A DNA stretch of 64,000 bases, taken from assembly GCF_024171895.1 (NCBI RefSeq), contig NZ_JAMTCQ010000008.1:1116001-1180000 (forward strand), read 5' to 3'. The stretch is from Prauserella halophila. Lineage in GTDB: Bacteria; Actinomycetota; Actinomycetes; Mycobacteriales; Pseudonocardiaceae. A model generated the notes under the pieces. The model saw only the letters and a program-made list of their open reading frames with translations, had not been told where the DNA came from and made no database searches. The translations under genes and the position numbers were made by a program. Below, in pieces: positions 42,067-50,916 of the stretch. The first letter of the stretch is position 1. Each line of letters opens with the position of its first letter.

Positions 42067-42313
42067 TAAGGACTCCTCTCCTGCGCGGACTGACGCTGTC
42101 CGGCGGGCGGATCCATCACAGTCCTGCACTACGGGGTCGCGCGGAGCGTCGGACGTGACCTCGAAAACGACGCCACCGCGTTGCTGTCGACAACAGCTAG
42201 CCCAAGATGTGAGCTAGCACTCCATGATGTAGGTAGCTAGCATGCGGCGATCGACTCGGTTCGTCAAGACGTAACCGTCCCGAAACGTCGACGGCTACGT
42301 CCAGAACGTGGGA
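42067..42313. promoter_or_regulatory. Promoter region of the symporter unit with three AGCTAGC motifs
   Basis: The 247-base gap between the symporter unit and the IclR gene contains AGCTAGC at 42195-42201, 42212-42218 and 42235-42241 in a locally AT-richer stretch. The motif is nearly palindromic (GCTAGC). It may be the operator of the symporter unit. It follows the iclR stop on the same strand. Confidence 0.4.
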
Positions 42314-43120
42314 TCATTCGCGATAGCCGATGCTCGCGGACAGCTGCTTCGCAGCGCTGACCACGCGCGGTGCGATCCGCTCGGCGTCGGCCTCGGTGAA
42401 CCGCTGGATCGGTGCCCCGACGCCGATCGCCGCCGCCACGCTGCGGTCCATGTCGAAGACCGGGGCACTCAGTGAGCCGGCACCGACAGCGCGCTCCTCG
42501 AACGTCGCCGAGTAGCCGGCCTCGCGGACCCCGGCCACTTCGCGCTGCAGGTCGTCGAGGGAGACGGCCCGGTTGTCCCCGCGGGTCCGGAGGCCGTTCT
42601 CGATGGCGTCGCGCCAGGCATCCGGGTCGTACGCGAGAAACACCTTGCCCGCAGAGCCGACGTGCAGTGGCATGACCATCCCGACCGTGAACCGCTGGAT
42701 CACCACGTTCCGGACCTCGGACAACGACACGATCGTACGGTGCGGGCCGTCGCGCACCTGGAGAAACGAGGTCTCGCCTGCGACATCACGCAGTTCGTCC
42801 AGTACGGGACGGGCGAGCTTGACGAGGTCCATCCCGTACGTGCCGGGTGCGGCCCAGCGCACCATGCCGAGCCCGATCCGGTAGACGTCGCCGTCCCTAC
42901 TCAGAAAGCCCTCGCTGACCAGGTTCTGGACCAGCCGCTGGCACGTACTCGCAGGCAGTCCGGTGCGACCGACGATCTCCCGGAGTCCGAGTTCGGGATC
43001 CTCGAGCGTGAAGCATTCGAAGATCCGCCGAATCTTCTGCAGCACCAGAATCGGGCGCGCCGAGCTGCCGGACGTCTCCGTTCCGCCGGAGTCCTCGGGC
43101 GTGTTCGCGACGTCGGCCAC
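42314..43120 (-). CDS. IclR-family transcriptional regulator
   Basis: A 268-residue protein from the GTG at 43120 with GAGGAG upstream; the frame extends to 43267 but that crosses the tandem repeats. Winged helix at about residues 22-80 (RPILVLQKIRRIFECF, LGLREIVGRTGLPASTCQRLVQNLVSEGFL), then the IclR effector domain (LPLHVGSAGKVFLAY-like MPLHVGSAGKVFLAYDPDAW, AAIGVGAPIQRFT). IclR proteins control catabolic genes in response to acids. It is divergent from the CoA-transferase/lyase genes and upstream of the symporter, so it probably controls both. Confidence 0.9.
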   Translation of the reverse strand: MADVANTPEDSGGTETSGSSARPILVLQKIRRIFECFTLEDPELGLREIVGRTGLPASTCQRLVQNLVSEGFLSRDGDVYRIGLGMVRWAAPGTYGMDLVKLARPVLDELRDVAGETSFLQVRDGPHRTIVSLSEVRNVVIQRFTVGMVMPLHVGSAGKVFLAYDPDAWRDAIENGLRTRGDNRAVSLDDLQREVAGVREAGYSATFEERAVGAGSLSAPVFDMDRSVAAAIGVGAPIQRFTEADAERIAPRVVSAAKQLSASIGYRE

Positions 43121-43200
43121 GGGTGCTCCTCTTCGTACGGTACCGGCGCGAGCGTATCGCAATGTGGGATTCCGGCAGCGGACGGCGCCCCTGGGTCGCA

Positions 43201-43248
43201 TCCAGTTCGCGTCCAGTTCGTATCCAGTTCGTATCCAGTTCGTATCCA
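43201..43248. repeat. 11-base tandem repeats in the iclR/CoA-transferase promoter region
   Basis: Four full units (TCCAGTTCGCG, then three TCCAGTTCGTA) and a partial fifth. An 11-base period is close to one DNA turn, so the units present the same face to a protein. The array is 81 bases before the iclR start and 75 before the CoA-transferase start, an operator-like position. Confidence 0.85.
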
Positions 43249-43322
43249 TTGACACGCACGAGCGCACTGCATTCTAATTTCGGAACCCACATCGTGAGCG
43301 ACCCGCCCAGGAGGTTGGTCTG

Positions 43323-44558
43323 ATGGACGACTCCGCAACTTCGCAATCCGATTCCCGCTCGGGTCCACTGGCCGGTATCACCGTGCTGGAGATGGGCAAC
43401 TTCATCGCCGCCCCGTCGGCGGGACGATTGCTCGCCGATTTCGGTGCCGACGTGATCAAGATCGAACGGCCGGGCACCGGCGACGAACTGCGCAACTGGC
43501 GCCAGTACGGCGCGGACACCTCTCTGCTGTTCCGGGTGCTGGGCAGGAACAAGAAGTCCATGACGCTCGACCTGCGTACCGAACAGGGCCGCGAGATCGC
43601 GCTGCAGCTGGTCCGGCAGGCCGACGTGCTGCTGGAGAACTTCCGCCCCGGGACGCTGGAACAGTGGGGACTGGGCCCCGACCGGCTGCACGAGGTCAAT
43701 CCGGAGCTGGTGGTGACCCGGGTGTCGGGGTACGGCCAGACCGGCCCGTACCGCGATCAACCCGGATTCGGCGGAGTCGCCGAGGCCGTGGGCGGCCTGC
43801 GCAACCTCACCGGTTATCCCGGGATGCCGCCGGTACGGGTGGGGGTGAGCCTGGCCGACAGCGTCGCCGGGCTCTACGCCGTGATCGGCACCTTGATGAC
43901 GCTGTTGCGGCGAAGCCGCGGACGATCCGGTGCGGAAGTCGTCGACGTGGCACTCTACGAGGCCGTGTACAGCCTGACCGAATCGCTGGTACCGGAGTAC
44001 GAGGCATTCGGAGTGGAACGGGGCCCGTCCGGCAGCACAATTCCCGGAGTGGTGCCGTCGAATAGCTATCTGTGCGCCGACGGCAAGCACATCGTGATCG
44101 GCGGCAACAACGACGGCATCTTCCACCGCCTCATGCAGCTGATCGAGCGGCCGGACCTGGCCGGCGACCCGCGGTTGCAGGACAACCGGGGACGCGTCGC
44201 CCACGTCGACGAGGTCGACCACGCCATCGGGGAATGGACCGCGCAGCGCGACCTGGCCGGCGCGCTCGCCGAGCTTCGCTCCGCTTCCGTCCCTTGTGGA
44301 GCCATCTACACGGCACAGGAGATCGTGAACGACCCCCATTACGCGGTGCGGGGCATGCACGAACAGCACACCGTTCCCATCAACGACGGCCACAGCAGCG
44401 AGATCTCGGTCCCTGGTGTCGTGCCGAAACTCTCGGAGACACCCGGCAGCACGCGATGGCTCGGCCCCGAACTCGGCCGGGACACCACCGAAGTCCTGAC
44501 CGGCATCGGTATCGGGGAGTCCGAACAGGACGAGCTCCGTGCTGCGGGAGTGATCTGA
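43323..44558 (+). CDS. Class III CoA-transferase (CaiB/BaiF family)
   Basis: A 411-residue protein, start with GGAGG eight bases upstream. The family pattern is clear: GPLAGITVLEMGNFIAAPSAGRLLADFGADVIKIERP, then ENFRPGTLEQWGLGPDRL and VTRVSGYGQTGPYRDQPGFGGVAEAVGG, with the catalytic Asp expected in the DVALYEAVYSL region. These enzymes move CoA between carboxylic acids. It is followed by one base and an HMG-CoA lyase-like gene, so it would activate the acid that the lyase then splits. Succinyl-CoA:HMG (or citramalate/benzylsuccinate) transferases belong to this family; which acid is used here is inference. Confidence 0.9.
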   Translation: MDDSATSQSDSRSGPLAGITVLEMGNFIAAPSAGRLLADFGADVIKIERPGTGDELRNWRQYGADTSLLFRVLGRNKKSMTLDLRTEQGREIALQLVRQADVLLENFRPGTLEQWGLGPDRLHEVNPELVVTRVSGYGQTGPYRDQPGFGGVAEAVGGLRNLTGYPGMPPVRVGVSLADSVAGLYAVIGTLMTLLRRSRGRSGAEVVDVALYEAVYSLTESLVPEYEAFGVERGPSGSTIPGVVPSNSYLCADGKHIVIGGNNDGIFHRLMQLIERPDLAGDPRLQDNRGRVAHVDEVDHAIGEWTAQRDLAGALAELRSASVPCGAIYTAQEIVNDPHYAVRGMHEQHTVPINDGHSSEISVPGVVPKLSETPGSTRWLGPELGRDTTEVLTGIGIGESEQDELRAAGVI

Positions 44559-44559
44559 C

Positions 44560-45477
44560 GTGGCCGACGTACTGATCACCGAAACGGCCATGCGCGACGG
44601 GTTGCAGAACGAACCCGGAATCGTCCCGACCGCCACCAAGGTCCGGCTCACCCGGATGCTGGTGGCCGCCGGATTCACCTCGCTCGAAATCGGTGCCTTC
44701 GTGCGCCCCGACCGAGTCCCGTCGATGGCCGACACCGACGAGCTCGTCACCGCACTCGGCGCAGTGCCCGGCGTGACGTTGCAGGCACTGGCCTTCAACT
44801 CGGCGGGCGCCGATCGTGCGGTGGCGTGCGGAATCGACACCGTGCGGATCACGGTGTCGGCCAGTGACGGGCACAGCCGGGCCAACGCCGGCGCCGACAC
44901 CGCGCGGGCGATGGCCCGGCTGGAGCGGTGCGCGGGGACACTCGCCGATTCCGGAATCCGGGTGGAGGCGGCCGTCGCGACCGCGTTCGTGTGCCCGTTC
45001 GACGGCGATACCGATCCCGCGCGCGTGGCACACCTGGCCGGCAGCCTCAGGCAACTGGGAGCCGAGCGGATCCACTTGGCCGACACCATCGGCGCCGCGC
45101 ATCCGGCCCAGGTCTGCCGCACGATCGGCACCGTGCAGGACGCCCACCCGGAGCTGGAGCTGGGCCTGCACCTGCACAACACCTACGGCATGGCGCTGGC
45201 CAGCGCCCGCGAAGGCCACCGCCGCGGCATCCGCAGGTTCGACGCCGCGCTCGGCGGGATCGGCGGCTGCCCCTTCGCCCCCGGCGCCGCCGGCAACATC
45301 GCCACCGACGACCTGGTGAACCTGTTCCACCACGACGGCATCGACACCGGAGTCGACCCGGACGCGCTCACCGCTGCACGCGCGGAGCTGCGCACGGCCG
45401 TCGGACGCGAACTCGACTCGGCGCTGTCCGCAGTACCCGCCCCACCCGTACCCCGCCCCGCGCGGAGCGACGCCTGA
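44560..45477 (+). CDS. Hydroxymethylglutaryl-CoA lyase-like enzyme
   Basis: A 305-residue DRE-TIM metallolyase. The start shows ITETAMRDGLQNEPGIVPTATK (catalytic Arg and metal Asp), EIGAFVRPDRVPSMADTDEL and a catalytic HxH (LGLHLHNTYGMAL). The HMG-CoA lyase signature GIGGCPFAPGAAGN is present near residue 233 with its active-site Cys. The reaction would split HMG-CoA or a related 3-hydroxy acid CoA ester into acetyl-CoA and a keto acid. The GTG start follows the CoA-transferase stop after one base, so the two form one operon. Related lyases for citramalyl-type esters are possible. Confidence 0.88.
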   Translation: MADVLITETAMRDGLQNEPGIVPTATKVRLTRMLVAAGFTSLEIGAFVRPDRVPSMADTDELVTALGAVPGVTLQALAFNSAGADRAVACGIDTVRITVSASDGHSRANAGADTARAMARLERCAGTLADSGIRVEAAVATAFVCPFDGDTDPARVAHLAGSLRQLGAERIHLADTIGAAHPAQVCRTIGTVQDAHPELELGLHLHNTYGMALASAREGHRRGIRRFDAALGGIGGCPFAPGAAGNIATDDLVNLFHHDGIDTGVDPDALTAARAELRTAVGRELDSALSAVPAPPVPRPARSDA

Positions 45478-45597
45478 TCGACGGCGACGTCGCCCGCGAA
45501 CCTCCAAGACCTTTTCGGCCAGCGCCACGCCGTGCAGCGCGACCACACCCAGAGCACCGCAACGGCAGACCACGGCCAGCTGCCAAGCACGCGCAGC

Positions 45598-45630
45598 AAA
45601 AAGGCCACCCGCTCTGCGGATGGCCTTTCG
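45598..45630 (-). terminator. Intrinsic terminator downstream of tRNA-Ala
   Basis: AAAGGCCA (45600-45607) pairs with TGGCCTTT (45621-45628) around a 13-base loop. On the minus strand the stem is followed by five T, giving a proper intrinsic terminator for the tRNA transcript 70 bases away. It can also end the lyase transcript from the other side. Confidence 0.75.
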
Positions 45631-45696
45631 ACTTCCGGTGTCGCCCTCCTACTGAGGTGCGTTCACCCGGGACGGGTTCCCATAACAACCCTAGGG

Positions 45697-45769
45697 TGGA
45701 GCTAAGGGGATTCGAACCCCTGACCTTCTCACTGCCAGTGAGACGCGCTACCAACTGCGCCATAGCCCC
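45697..45769 (-). tRNA. tRNA-Ala (anticodon GGC)
   Basis: A 73-base cloverleaf. Acceptor stem GGGGCTA pairs with TAGCTCC (one G-T), the D-loop contains GCAGTTGGTAGCGC, the anticodon stem TCTCA/TGAGA encloses CTGGCAG with anticodon GGC, and the T arm reads AGGGGTTCGAATCCCCT. The discriminator is A and CCA is not encoded. It reads GCC alanine codons, the most used alanine codons in high-GC genomes. Confidence 0.95.
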
Positions 45770-45896
45770 GTGTGTATTCGGTTCAGTGTGTTCACGGCTC
45801 TCAACCGCTGCCTGTGCGAAATAATGTACCCCATCGCCGGCAGGCCTCCACACAGGGGGTCCACACCGAGCCCCGGTCCGCCCACGCCGGCCGCCG

Positions 45897-46700
45897 TCAG
45901 CCCTCGTCCCGCAGGTGGGCGCTGATCGGGAGCACGAGCGGGGTGCCGGCGACCGGGTCGGACACCACCTTCGCGTCGAGGCCGAAGACGTCGGACAGCA
46001 GCTGCCCGGTGAGGACTTCGTCGGGTGTGCCCTGCGACACGATCCGGCCGTCGTGCATCGCCACGAGTGTGTCGGCGTAGCGGGCGGCGAGGTTGAGGTC
46101 GTGCAGCACCATCACCACCGTCGTGCCGCGTTCGGTGTGCAGCCGGTGCACCAGGTCGAGCACGTCCACCTGGTGTGCCAGGTCGAGGTAGGTGATGGGC
46201 TCGTCGAGCAGCAGCAGCGACGTCTCCTGCGCGAGCGTCATCGAGATCCACGCGCGCTGCCGCTGGCCGCCGGAGAGCTCGTCGACGGCCCGGTCGGCGA
46301 ACGAGCTCATCCCGGTGGCCGACAGCGCGTACGCGACGGCCTCCTCGTCGCCCGCCGACCACTGCCGGTACCAGTGCTGATGCGGCTGCCTGCCCCTGGC
46401 GACGAGGTCGCCGACGGTCAGCCCTGCCGGCGCGCTCGGGGTCTGCGGCAGCAGCCCGACGGTCCTGGCCACCTCCCGGGTCGGCAGCTTGTCGATGCGC
46501 TTCCCGTCGAGCAGCACCGATCCGGCCCGCGGCCGCAGCAGCCGTCCCATGCCGCGCAGCAGCGTCGATTTGCCGCAGCCGTTGGGTCCGATGATCACGG
46601 TGACGGACTCGTCGGCGACGTCGAGGTCGAGTCCGTCGACGACGATCCGCTCGTCGTAGCCGAGCCGGACGTTCTCGGCCTGCAGTCGGGTTCGGGTCAC
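45897..46700 (-). CDS. Siderophore ABC transporter ATP-binding protein (FecE/FepC family)
   Basis: A 267-residue ABC ATPase: Walker A GPNGCGKST near residue 38, Q-loop LLPQTPSAPAGLTV, signature LSGGQRQRAWIS, Walker B LLLLDEPITYLDLAHQ and the H-loop VLHDLNLAARYAD. The DLAHQ stretch is typical of iron-siderophore importers. It powers uptake through the two permeases encoded just upstream; the GTG start overlaps the permease stop by four bases. Expression should follow the iron box before the operon. Confidence 0.93.
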   Translation of the reverse strand: MTRTRLQAENVRLGYDERIVVDGLDLDVADESVTVIIGPNGCGKSTLLRGMGRLLRPRAGSVLLDGKRIDKLPTREVARTVGLLPQTPSAPAGLTVGDLVARGRQPHQHWYRQWSAGDEEAVAYALSATGMSSFADRAVDELSGGQRQRAWISMTLAQETSLLLLDEPITYLDLAHQVDVLDLVHRLHTERGTTVVMVLHDLNLAARYADTLVAMHDGRIVSQGTPDEVLTGQLLSDVFGLDAKVVSDPVAGTPLVLPISAHLRDEG

Positions 46701-47776
46701 GTGCGGGCCTCCTTGCGCGTTCGCAGGAACAGGAAGATCAGATACGGGGCGCCGAGAATCGCCGTGAGCACGCCGACCGGCAGGCCGGGTGCCACGGTCC
46801 GCACGGCGAGGTCGGCGCCCACGGTCAGCAGCGCACCGAGGACCATCGAGCCCGCGATGGGCGGCTGCGGACAGCGGACGAGCCGCAACGCGATCTGCGG
46901 CGTGGCCAGCGCGACGAACGTGATCGGGCCCGCCACCGCCGTGGCCAGGGCGGCCAGCGCCGCGGCCAGGAGCAGCAGCGTCCCCCGTGCCGCATCGACC
47001 CGGATGCCGATCCCCCGCGCCGTGTCGTCACCGAACTGCAGGCCACCGAGCGTGTGCACGCCCGCGATCGTCACGGGCACCAGCAGCGCCAGAGCCAGCG
47101 CCAGCGGCCCGATCGCCTCCCAGCCGACACCGGCCAGGTTGCCGACGATCCAGGTGGTCGCGCGCGTGGCGTCGTCGACGTCGCCGACCGTCAGCAGCCA
47201 GTACACGACGTTGTTGCCGATCGCTGCCAGGCCGATCCCCACCAGCACCATCCGGTAGCTGTCCAGGCCCCGCCGCCAGGCCAGCGCGTACAGCAGCAGC
47301 CCCGTGACCAGTCCGCCCGCCAGGCCCGCCAGCGGCACGCCCAGTTCCGCGACGGCGCCGCTCACCTGTCCAGCCGAACCGCCGAGCACGATCACCGACA
47401 CGGCCCCGACGCCCGCACCCCACGTGATGCCGAGGATGTCCGGGCTGGCCAACGGGTTGCGCGCGACCGTCTGGAACAGCGCCCCCGCCAGCCCGAACGC
47501 CGCGCCGACGAGCACACCGGCCAGGGTGCGGGGCAGGCGCAGGTCGAAGACGATGCCCGTCTCGGCGTGATCTCCCCCGCCTGCGAGGGTCCGCAGCACG
47601 TCGAGCACCGCGATGTCCGCGCTGCCGCGCCCGATGTTCAGCGCGGCCACCAGCACGAGCAGCGCCAGGCACACCACCGGCACGAGCACCGACCGCGGCC
47701 GGAAGGAGGCCGCCAGCCTGCCCACGCGCACGTGCTTGCGGCCGGGAACGGCCTCGCTGTCGCGCACCGCCCTCAT
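46697..47776 (-). CDS. FecCD-family siderophore ABC transporter permease (second subunit)
   Basis: A 359-residue protein from the ATG at 47776, overlapping the previous permease stop as ATGA. About ten membrane helices and the FecCD pattern are visible: LRLPRTLAGVLVGAAFGLAGALFQTVARNPLASPDILGI and GPITFVALATPQIALRL. It pairs with the other permease to form the channel for ferric siderophores. The longer frame upstream is a shadow. Confidence 0.92.
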   Translation of the reverse strand: MRAVRDSEAVPGRKHVRVGRLAASFRPRSVLVPVVCLALLVLVAALNIGRGSADIAVLDVLRTLAGGGDHAETGIVFDLRLPRTLAGVLVGAAFGLAGALFQTVARNPLASPDILGITWGAGVGAVSVIVLGGSAGQVSGAVAELGVPLAGLAGGLVTGLLLYALAWRRGLDSYRMVLVGIGLAAIGNNVVYWLLTVGDVDDATRATTWIVGNLAGVGWEAIGPLALALALLVPVTIAGVHTLGGLQFGDDTARGIGIRVDAARGTLLLLAAALAALATAVAGPITFVALATPQIALRLVRCPQPPIAGSMVLGALLTVGADLAVRTVAPGLPVGVLTAILGAPYLIFLFLRTRKEART

Positions 47777-48819
47777 ATCCTGCTCAGCCCCCTCCGCCGG
47801 ACGAGATGGATGAACCCGGGCGCACCGACGGCGGCCAGCAGCACGCCGACCTCCAGGCTGTCGCCCGAGATGAGCCGGCCCAGCACATCCGCGGCGAGCA
47901 CCAGCACGGCGCCGAGCAGTGCCGCGCCCGGAACGAGCCAGCGGTAGTCGGGACCGGTGAGTGCCCGCGCGATGTGCGGCACGAGCAGCCCGACGAACGC
48001 GATCGGCCCGCACGCCGACACCGCGGCGCCGACGAGCAGCGTGATCGCCAGGATGCCGAGCAGCCGGGTGCGGCGCACGTTGCGGCCGAGCGCGGTCGAC
48101 ACGTCCTCGCCGAGCGCGAGGCTGTTGAGCCCCGGCGTGTTCGCCAACGCCAGTACGAAACCGGCGATCAGGAACGGAGCCAACTGCCCCGCCACGGCCA
48201 GTTCCCGGCCCGCGATCGACCCGACGTGCCAGAACCGGTAGGTCTCCATACCCTGCCGGTCGCCGAGCACGATGGCCGAGATCAGCCCGTACAGCAGCGC
48301 GCTGACGGCGGCACCGGCCAGCGCGAGCGTGACCGGTGTCGCACCGCCGCGGACCGTGCCGAGCACGAACACCAGCACCGCGGCCATCAGCGCACCGGCG
48401 AAGCCGAACCAGATGTAGGAGCCGAGCGCGGTGACGTCGAACACGACCACGGCGGTGACGACCCCGAGTGCCGCGCCCTGGTTGACCCCGAGCAGTCCCG
48501 GGTCGGCGAGCGGATTGCGGGTGTGGCCCTGCATCAGCGCGCCGCCCGCACCGAGTGCGAGTCCCGCGAGGATGCCCACGACGGTGCGGGGAACACGCAG
48601 CGACCGCACGATGATGTCGTCCTCACCACCGGTGGGTGCGACCAGCGCCTGCCACACCGCATCCAGCGGCACCGGGTGCGCGCCGTAGGCCAGGCTCGCC
48701 GCCGCGGCGACGAGCAGCGCCGCCACCAGCGCGGCCAGGCTCAGCAGTCGCCGGGTGCGCCGCCGGTGCAGCGCACGCCTGCCCGGCTGGACCGGGTCCG
48801 CCGCGAGCGTGGCGTTCAT
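47773..48819 (-). CDS. FecCD-family siderophore ABC transporter permease (first subunit)
   Basis: A 348-residue membrane protein with the FecCD signature SLRVPRTVVGILAGLALGAGGALMQGHTRNPLADPGLLGVNQGA and GPIAFVGLLVPHIARALTGPDYR. About ten helices. First gene of the minus-strand unit permease-permease-ATPase, divergent from the binding-protein gene with the iron box between them. Together with the second permease it forms the heterodimeric channel. Confidence 0.93.
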   Translation of the reverse strand: MNATLAADPVQPGRRALHRRRTRRLLSLAALVAALLVAAAASLAYGAHPVPLDAVWQALVAPTGGEDDIIVRSLRVPRTVVGILAGLALGAGGALMQGHTRNPLADPGLLGVNQGAALGVVTAVVVFDVTALGSYIWFGFAGALMAAVLVFVLGTVRGGATPVTLALAGAAVSALLYGLISAIVLGDRQGMETYRFWHVGSIAGRELAVAGQLAPFLIAGFVLALANTPGLNSLALGEDVSTALGRNVRRTRLLGILAITLLVGAAVSACGPIAFVGLLVPHIARALTGPDYRWLVPGAALLGAVLVLAADVLGRLISGDSLEVGVLLAAVGAPGFIHLVRRRGLSRI

Positions 48820-48891
48820 CTCGTCCGCTCCTGGATTCGTCGCGACACCCCTTCCACCCGGGGCATCGCTCGTTTATGGTCTCGACACCTG

Positions 48892-48910
48892 TTAGGGAAG
48901 CCTAACCGAA
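48892..48910. promoter_or_regulatory. DtxR/IdeR-type iron box
   Basis: TTAGGGAAGCCTAACCGAA matches the DtxR/IdeR consensus TTAGGTTAGSCTAACCTAA at 16 of 19 positions. It lies 72 bases before the permease start and 15 before the binding-protein start, so it can repress both divergent units when iron is plentiful. Confidence 0.85.
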
Positions 48911-48925
48911 ACAGAAGGGTAGGCA

Positions 48926-49924
48926 ATGATGTTCTTGTCTCATCGGCGGCGCACGGCCGTCGCCGCCGCGGCCCTCGGACTCGCGGCGTCCCTCGGACTG
49001 GGCGCCTGCGCGTCGGAGGAAAGCACACCGTCGAACGACCAGGGGCAGTCAGGGTTCCCCCGCACCGTCTCCGACGCCATGGGCGAGGCCACCATCGAGA
49101 GCAAGCCGCAGAACGTCGCGGCGCTCGACTCGAGCTTCGCCGACGCCGCGGCCGCACTCGAGACCGATGTCGTGGCCTACACGCAGTACCCGTCGTCGGA
49201 CGGCGTGCCCGACTATCTCGGCGACGACAGCCGCTATCTCGAAGGCGGCGAGCAGGTCGGCGAGCTGACCTCGCCGGACGTCGAAGCGCTGTACGACATC
49301 GCGCCGGACCTGATCGTGTCGGCGAAGATCCGCCACGAGCAGATCCACTCCAAACTGTCCAATGTGGCCCCGACCGTGTTCAGCGAGTCGACCGGCGCCA
49401 CCTGGAAGGAGAACATCCGGCTGCTGGCCGAAGCCCTCGGCAAGGAGGACCTGGCCGAGCAGAAGATCGGCGCCTACGAGAAGCGCGCGACGGCGATCGG
49501 CGAGGCGATCGAGGCGCAGGAGGGCGAGACGCCCACCTACTCGCTCGTGCGGTTTATCGAGGGTGAACAGACCGTGCGGCTGTACGCGAGCGATTCGTTC
49601 CCCGCGATCGTCCTGAACGACGTCGGGCTCCAGCGCCCCGAAGGCCAGCCGGACACCAAGGACGCGATCATGGTCGACGTCAGCCAGGAGGACATCGGCG
49701 AACTCGACGCCGACCGGGTGTTCGTCTCGTCCTACACCGACCCGACCCAGCAGGCCGCCGACCCGCGCGAGAAGTTCGAGTCGAACCCGCTGTGGGACCG
49801 GCTCTCCGGCGAGCTCACCGACGTCGACGACGAAACCTGGTACGTCTCGGTGAGCCTGCAGGGCGCGCACGCCATGCTCGACGACCTCGCCGAACAGTAC
49901 GGCGTCGACCCGGCTCGCGCGTGA
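48926..49924 (+). CDS. Iron-siderophore ABC transporter substrate-binding lipoprotein
   Basis: A 332-residue protein. The signal peptide is RRRTAVAAAALGLAASLGLGAC with the lipobox LGAC near residue 28. The mature part is a FepB/FhuD-type periplasmic binding protein (RTVSDAMGEATIESKPQNVAALDSSFADAAAAL, then ALYDIAPDLIVSAK and the long central helix). It captures ferric siderophores at the cell surface for the two permeases. The iron box lies right upstream; the start ATGATG has AAGGGTAGG before it. Confidence 0.92.
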   Translation: MMFLSHRRRTAVAAAALGLAASLGLGACASEESTPSNDQGQSGFPRTVSDAMGEATIESKPQNVAALDSSFADAAAALETDVVAYTQYPSSDGVPDYLGDDSRYLEGGEQVGELTSPDVEALYDIAPDLIVSAKIRHEQIHSKLSNVAPTVFSESTGATWKENIRLLAEALGKEDLAEQKIGAYEKRATAIGEAIEAQEGETPTYSLVRFIEGEQTVRLYASDSFPAIVLNDVGLQRPEGQPDTKDAIMVDVSQEDIGELDADRVFVSSYTDPTQQAADPREKFESNPLWDRLSGELTDVDDETWYVSVSLQGAHAMLDDLAEQYGVDPARA

Positions 49925-49930
49925 GGTGAC

Positions 49931-49962
49931 GAGCCGGGGCGGAATCGGCTCCGCCCCGGCTC
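49931..49962. terminator. Bidirectional hairpin terminator
   Basis: GAGCCGGGGCGGA pairs perfectly with TCCGCCCCGGCTC around a six-base loop, between the convergent binding-protein and DsbA-like genes. Confidence 0.85.
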
Positions 49963-50028
49963 CCGTCGTGCGAGGTCGTTGTTCGCAGCCGGCGTGAGCT
50001 GCCGCCGCGCGTCAGCCGTGGCCCGGCG

Positions 50029-50841
50029 TCAGCTGCCACTTCCGGAGGTCAGCTGCTCCAGCCAGTTGTCGGTCAGCTGCACGATCTCGCCTTCGTGCGT
50101 GACGGTCGGCGTGCTGAAGCCCTTGCCCCGCGGCCCTTCCTGCATGAGGTCGGGGTTGCTCGCCGTCTTCTCGAACTCGGACGTCAGCTGGTCGTCGTAC
50201 TCACCGTTCCGGATGCCCTGGGCGAACGCGTCGCTCTCGATCCCGAGGTCCCGGCCGAGCTGGATGAGCTGGTCGTCGCTGTACCCGCGGCCGCCCTCGG
50301 CGGGCTGGTTCTGGAACAGGCTGTCGTGGAAGGCCGTGAACTCGCCCTCGTCGGCCGCCAGCAGCGAGGCGTTCGCGGCGTCCAGCGAGTACCCGGGCGG
50401 GTCCGACGCCTCGACGAGCATCGGCACCGGGTGCGTCCGCACCAGCAGCGACCCGTCGTCGACCTTCTCCTGGATCGGCTCCCCGAACTGCTCGTAGAAC
50501 GACCCGCAGGCCGGGCAGAGGAAGTCGGCGTAGACATCGATGGTCGTGGGAGCGTCGGGATCACCGGTCTCGACGACGACGCCGTCGCGGTTCTCCGGGG
50601 CATCGGACTGGGTCTGCGCCGCCGGAATCTGCTCCCCCTCGGTCTCGTTCTTCGACGCGTTCGTCCACAGCACACCGCCGACGACCACGGCGGCGACCAG
50701 CACGACGACGCCGACGATCAGGCCGACGCGCTTGCCGCCGGCCATCCCCGCCGTGCCCCGCGCCTGGGCCACGACGTTCTTTCCCTGCTGCTGTTGTTGC
50801 TGCTGCCGCCGCTTGCGCGCCGTGCGCTCCGCTCCGCCCAC
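50029..50841 (-). CDS. Membrane-anchored DsbA/thioredoxin-like disulfide oxidoreductase
   Basis: A 270-residue protein from the GTG at 50841 (GGAAGG seven bases before). A cytoplasmic start with a run of seven Gln (13-19) precedes one membrane helix (about 38-58). The extracellular part is a DsbA-type thioredoxin fold with the CPAC active site at 109-112 (DVYADFLCPACGSFYEQFG) and the cis-Pro region STPTV. It likely forms or shuffles disulfides in exported proteins. The open frame reaching 53418 is a shadow of hrpB. Confidence 0.9.
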   Translation of the reverse strand: MGGAERTARKRRQQQQQQQGKNVVAQARGTAGMAGGKRVGLIVGVVVLVAAVVVGGVLWTNASKNETEGEQIPAAQTQSDAPENRDGVVVETGDPDAPTTIDVYADFLCPACGSFYEQFGEPIQEKVDDGSLLVRTHPVPMLVEASDPPGYSLDAANASLLAADEGEFTAFHDSLFQNQPAEGGRGYSDDQLIQLGRDLGIESDAFAQGIRNGEYDDQLTSEFEKTASNPDLMQEGPRGKGFSTPTVTHEGEIVQLTDNWLEQLTSGSGS

Positions 50842-50916
50842 TGGGGTCCTTCCTCGCGTTTCGTCCCCTTCTAGGCTACGTAAACCGGGTAAAACCCCTG
50901 TCCAGGGAGGCGTTGC

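Noticed and set aside
45478-45696. Coding gene after the lyase
   Set aside because: Open frames here are read-through of shadows; the stretch holds a terminator and leads into the tRNA.
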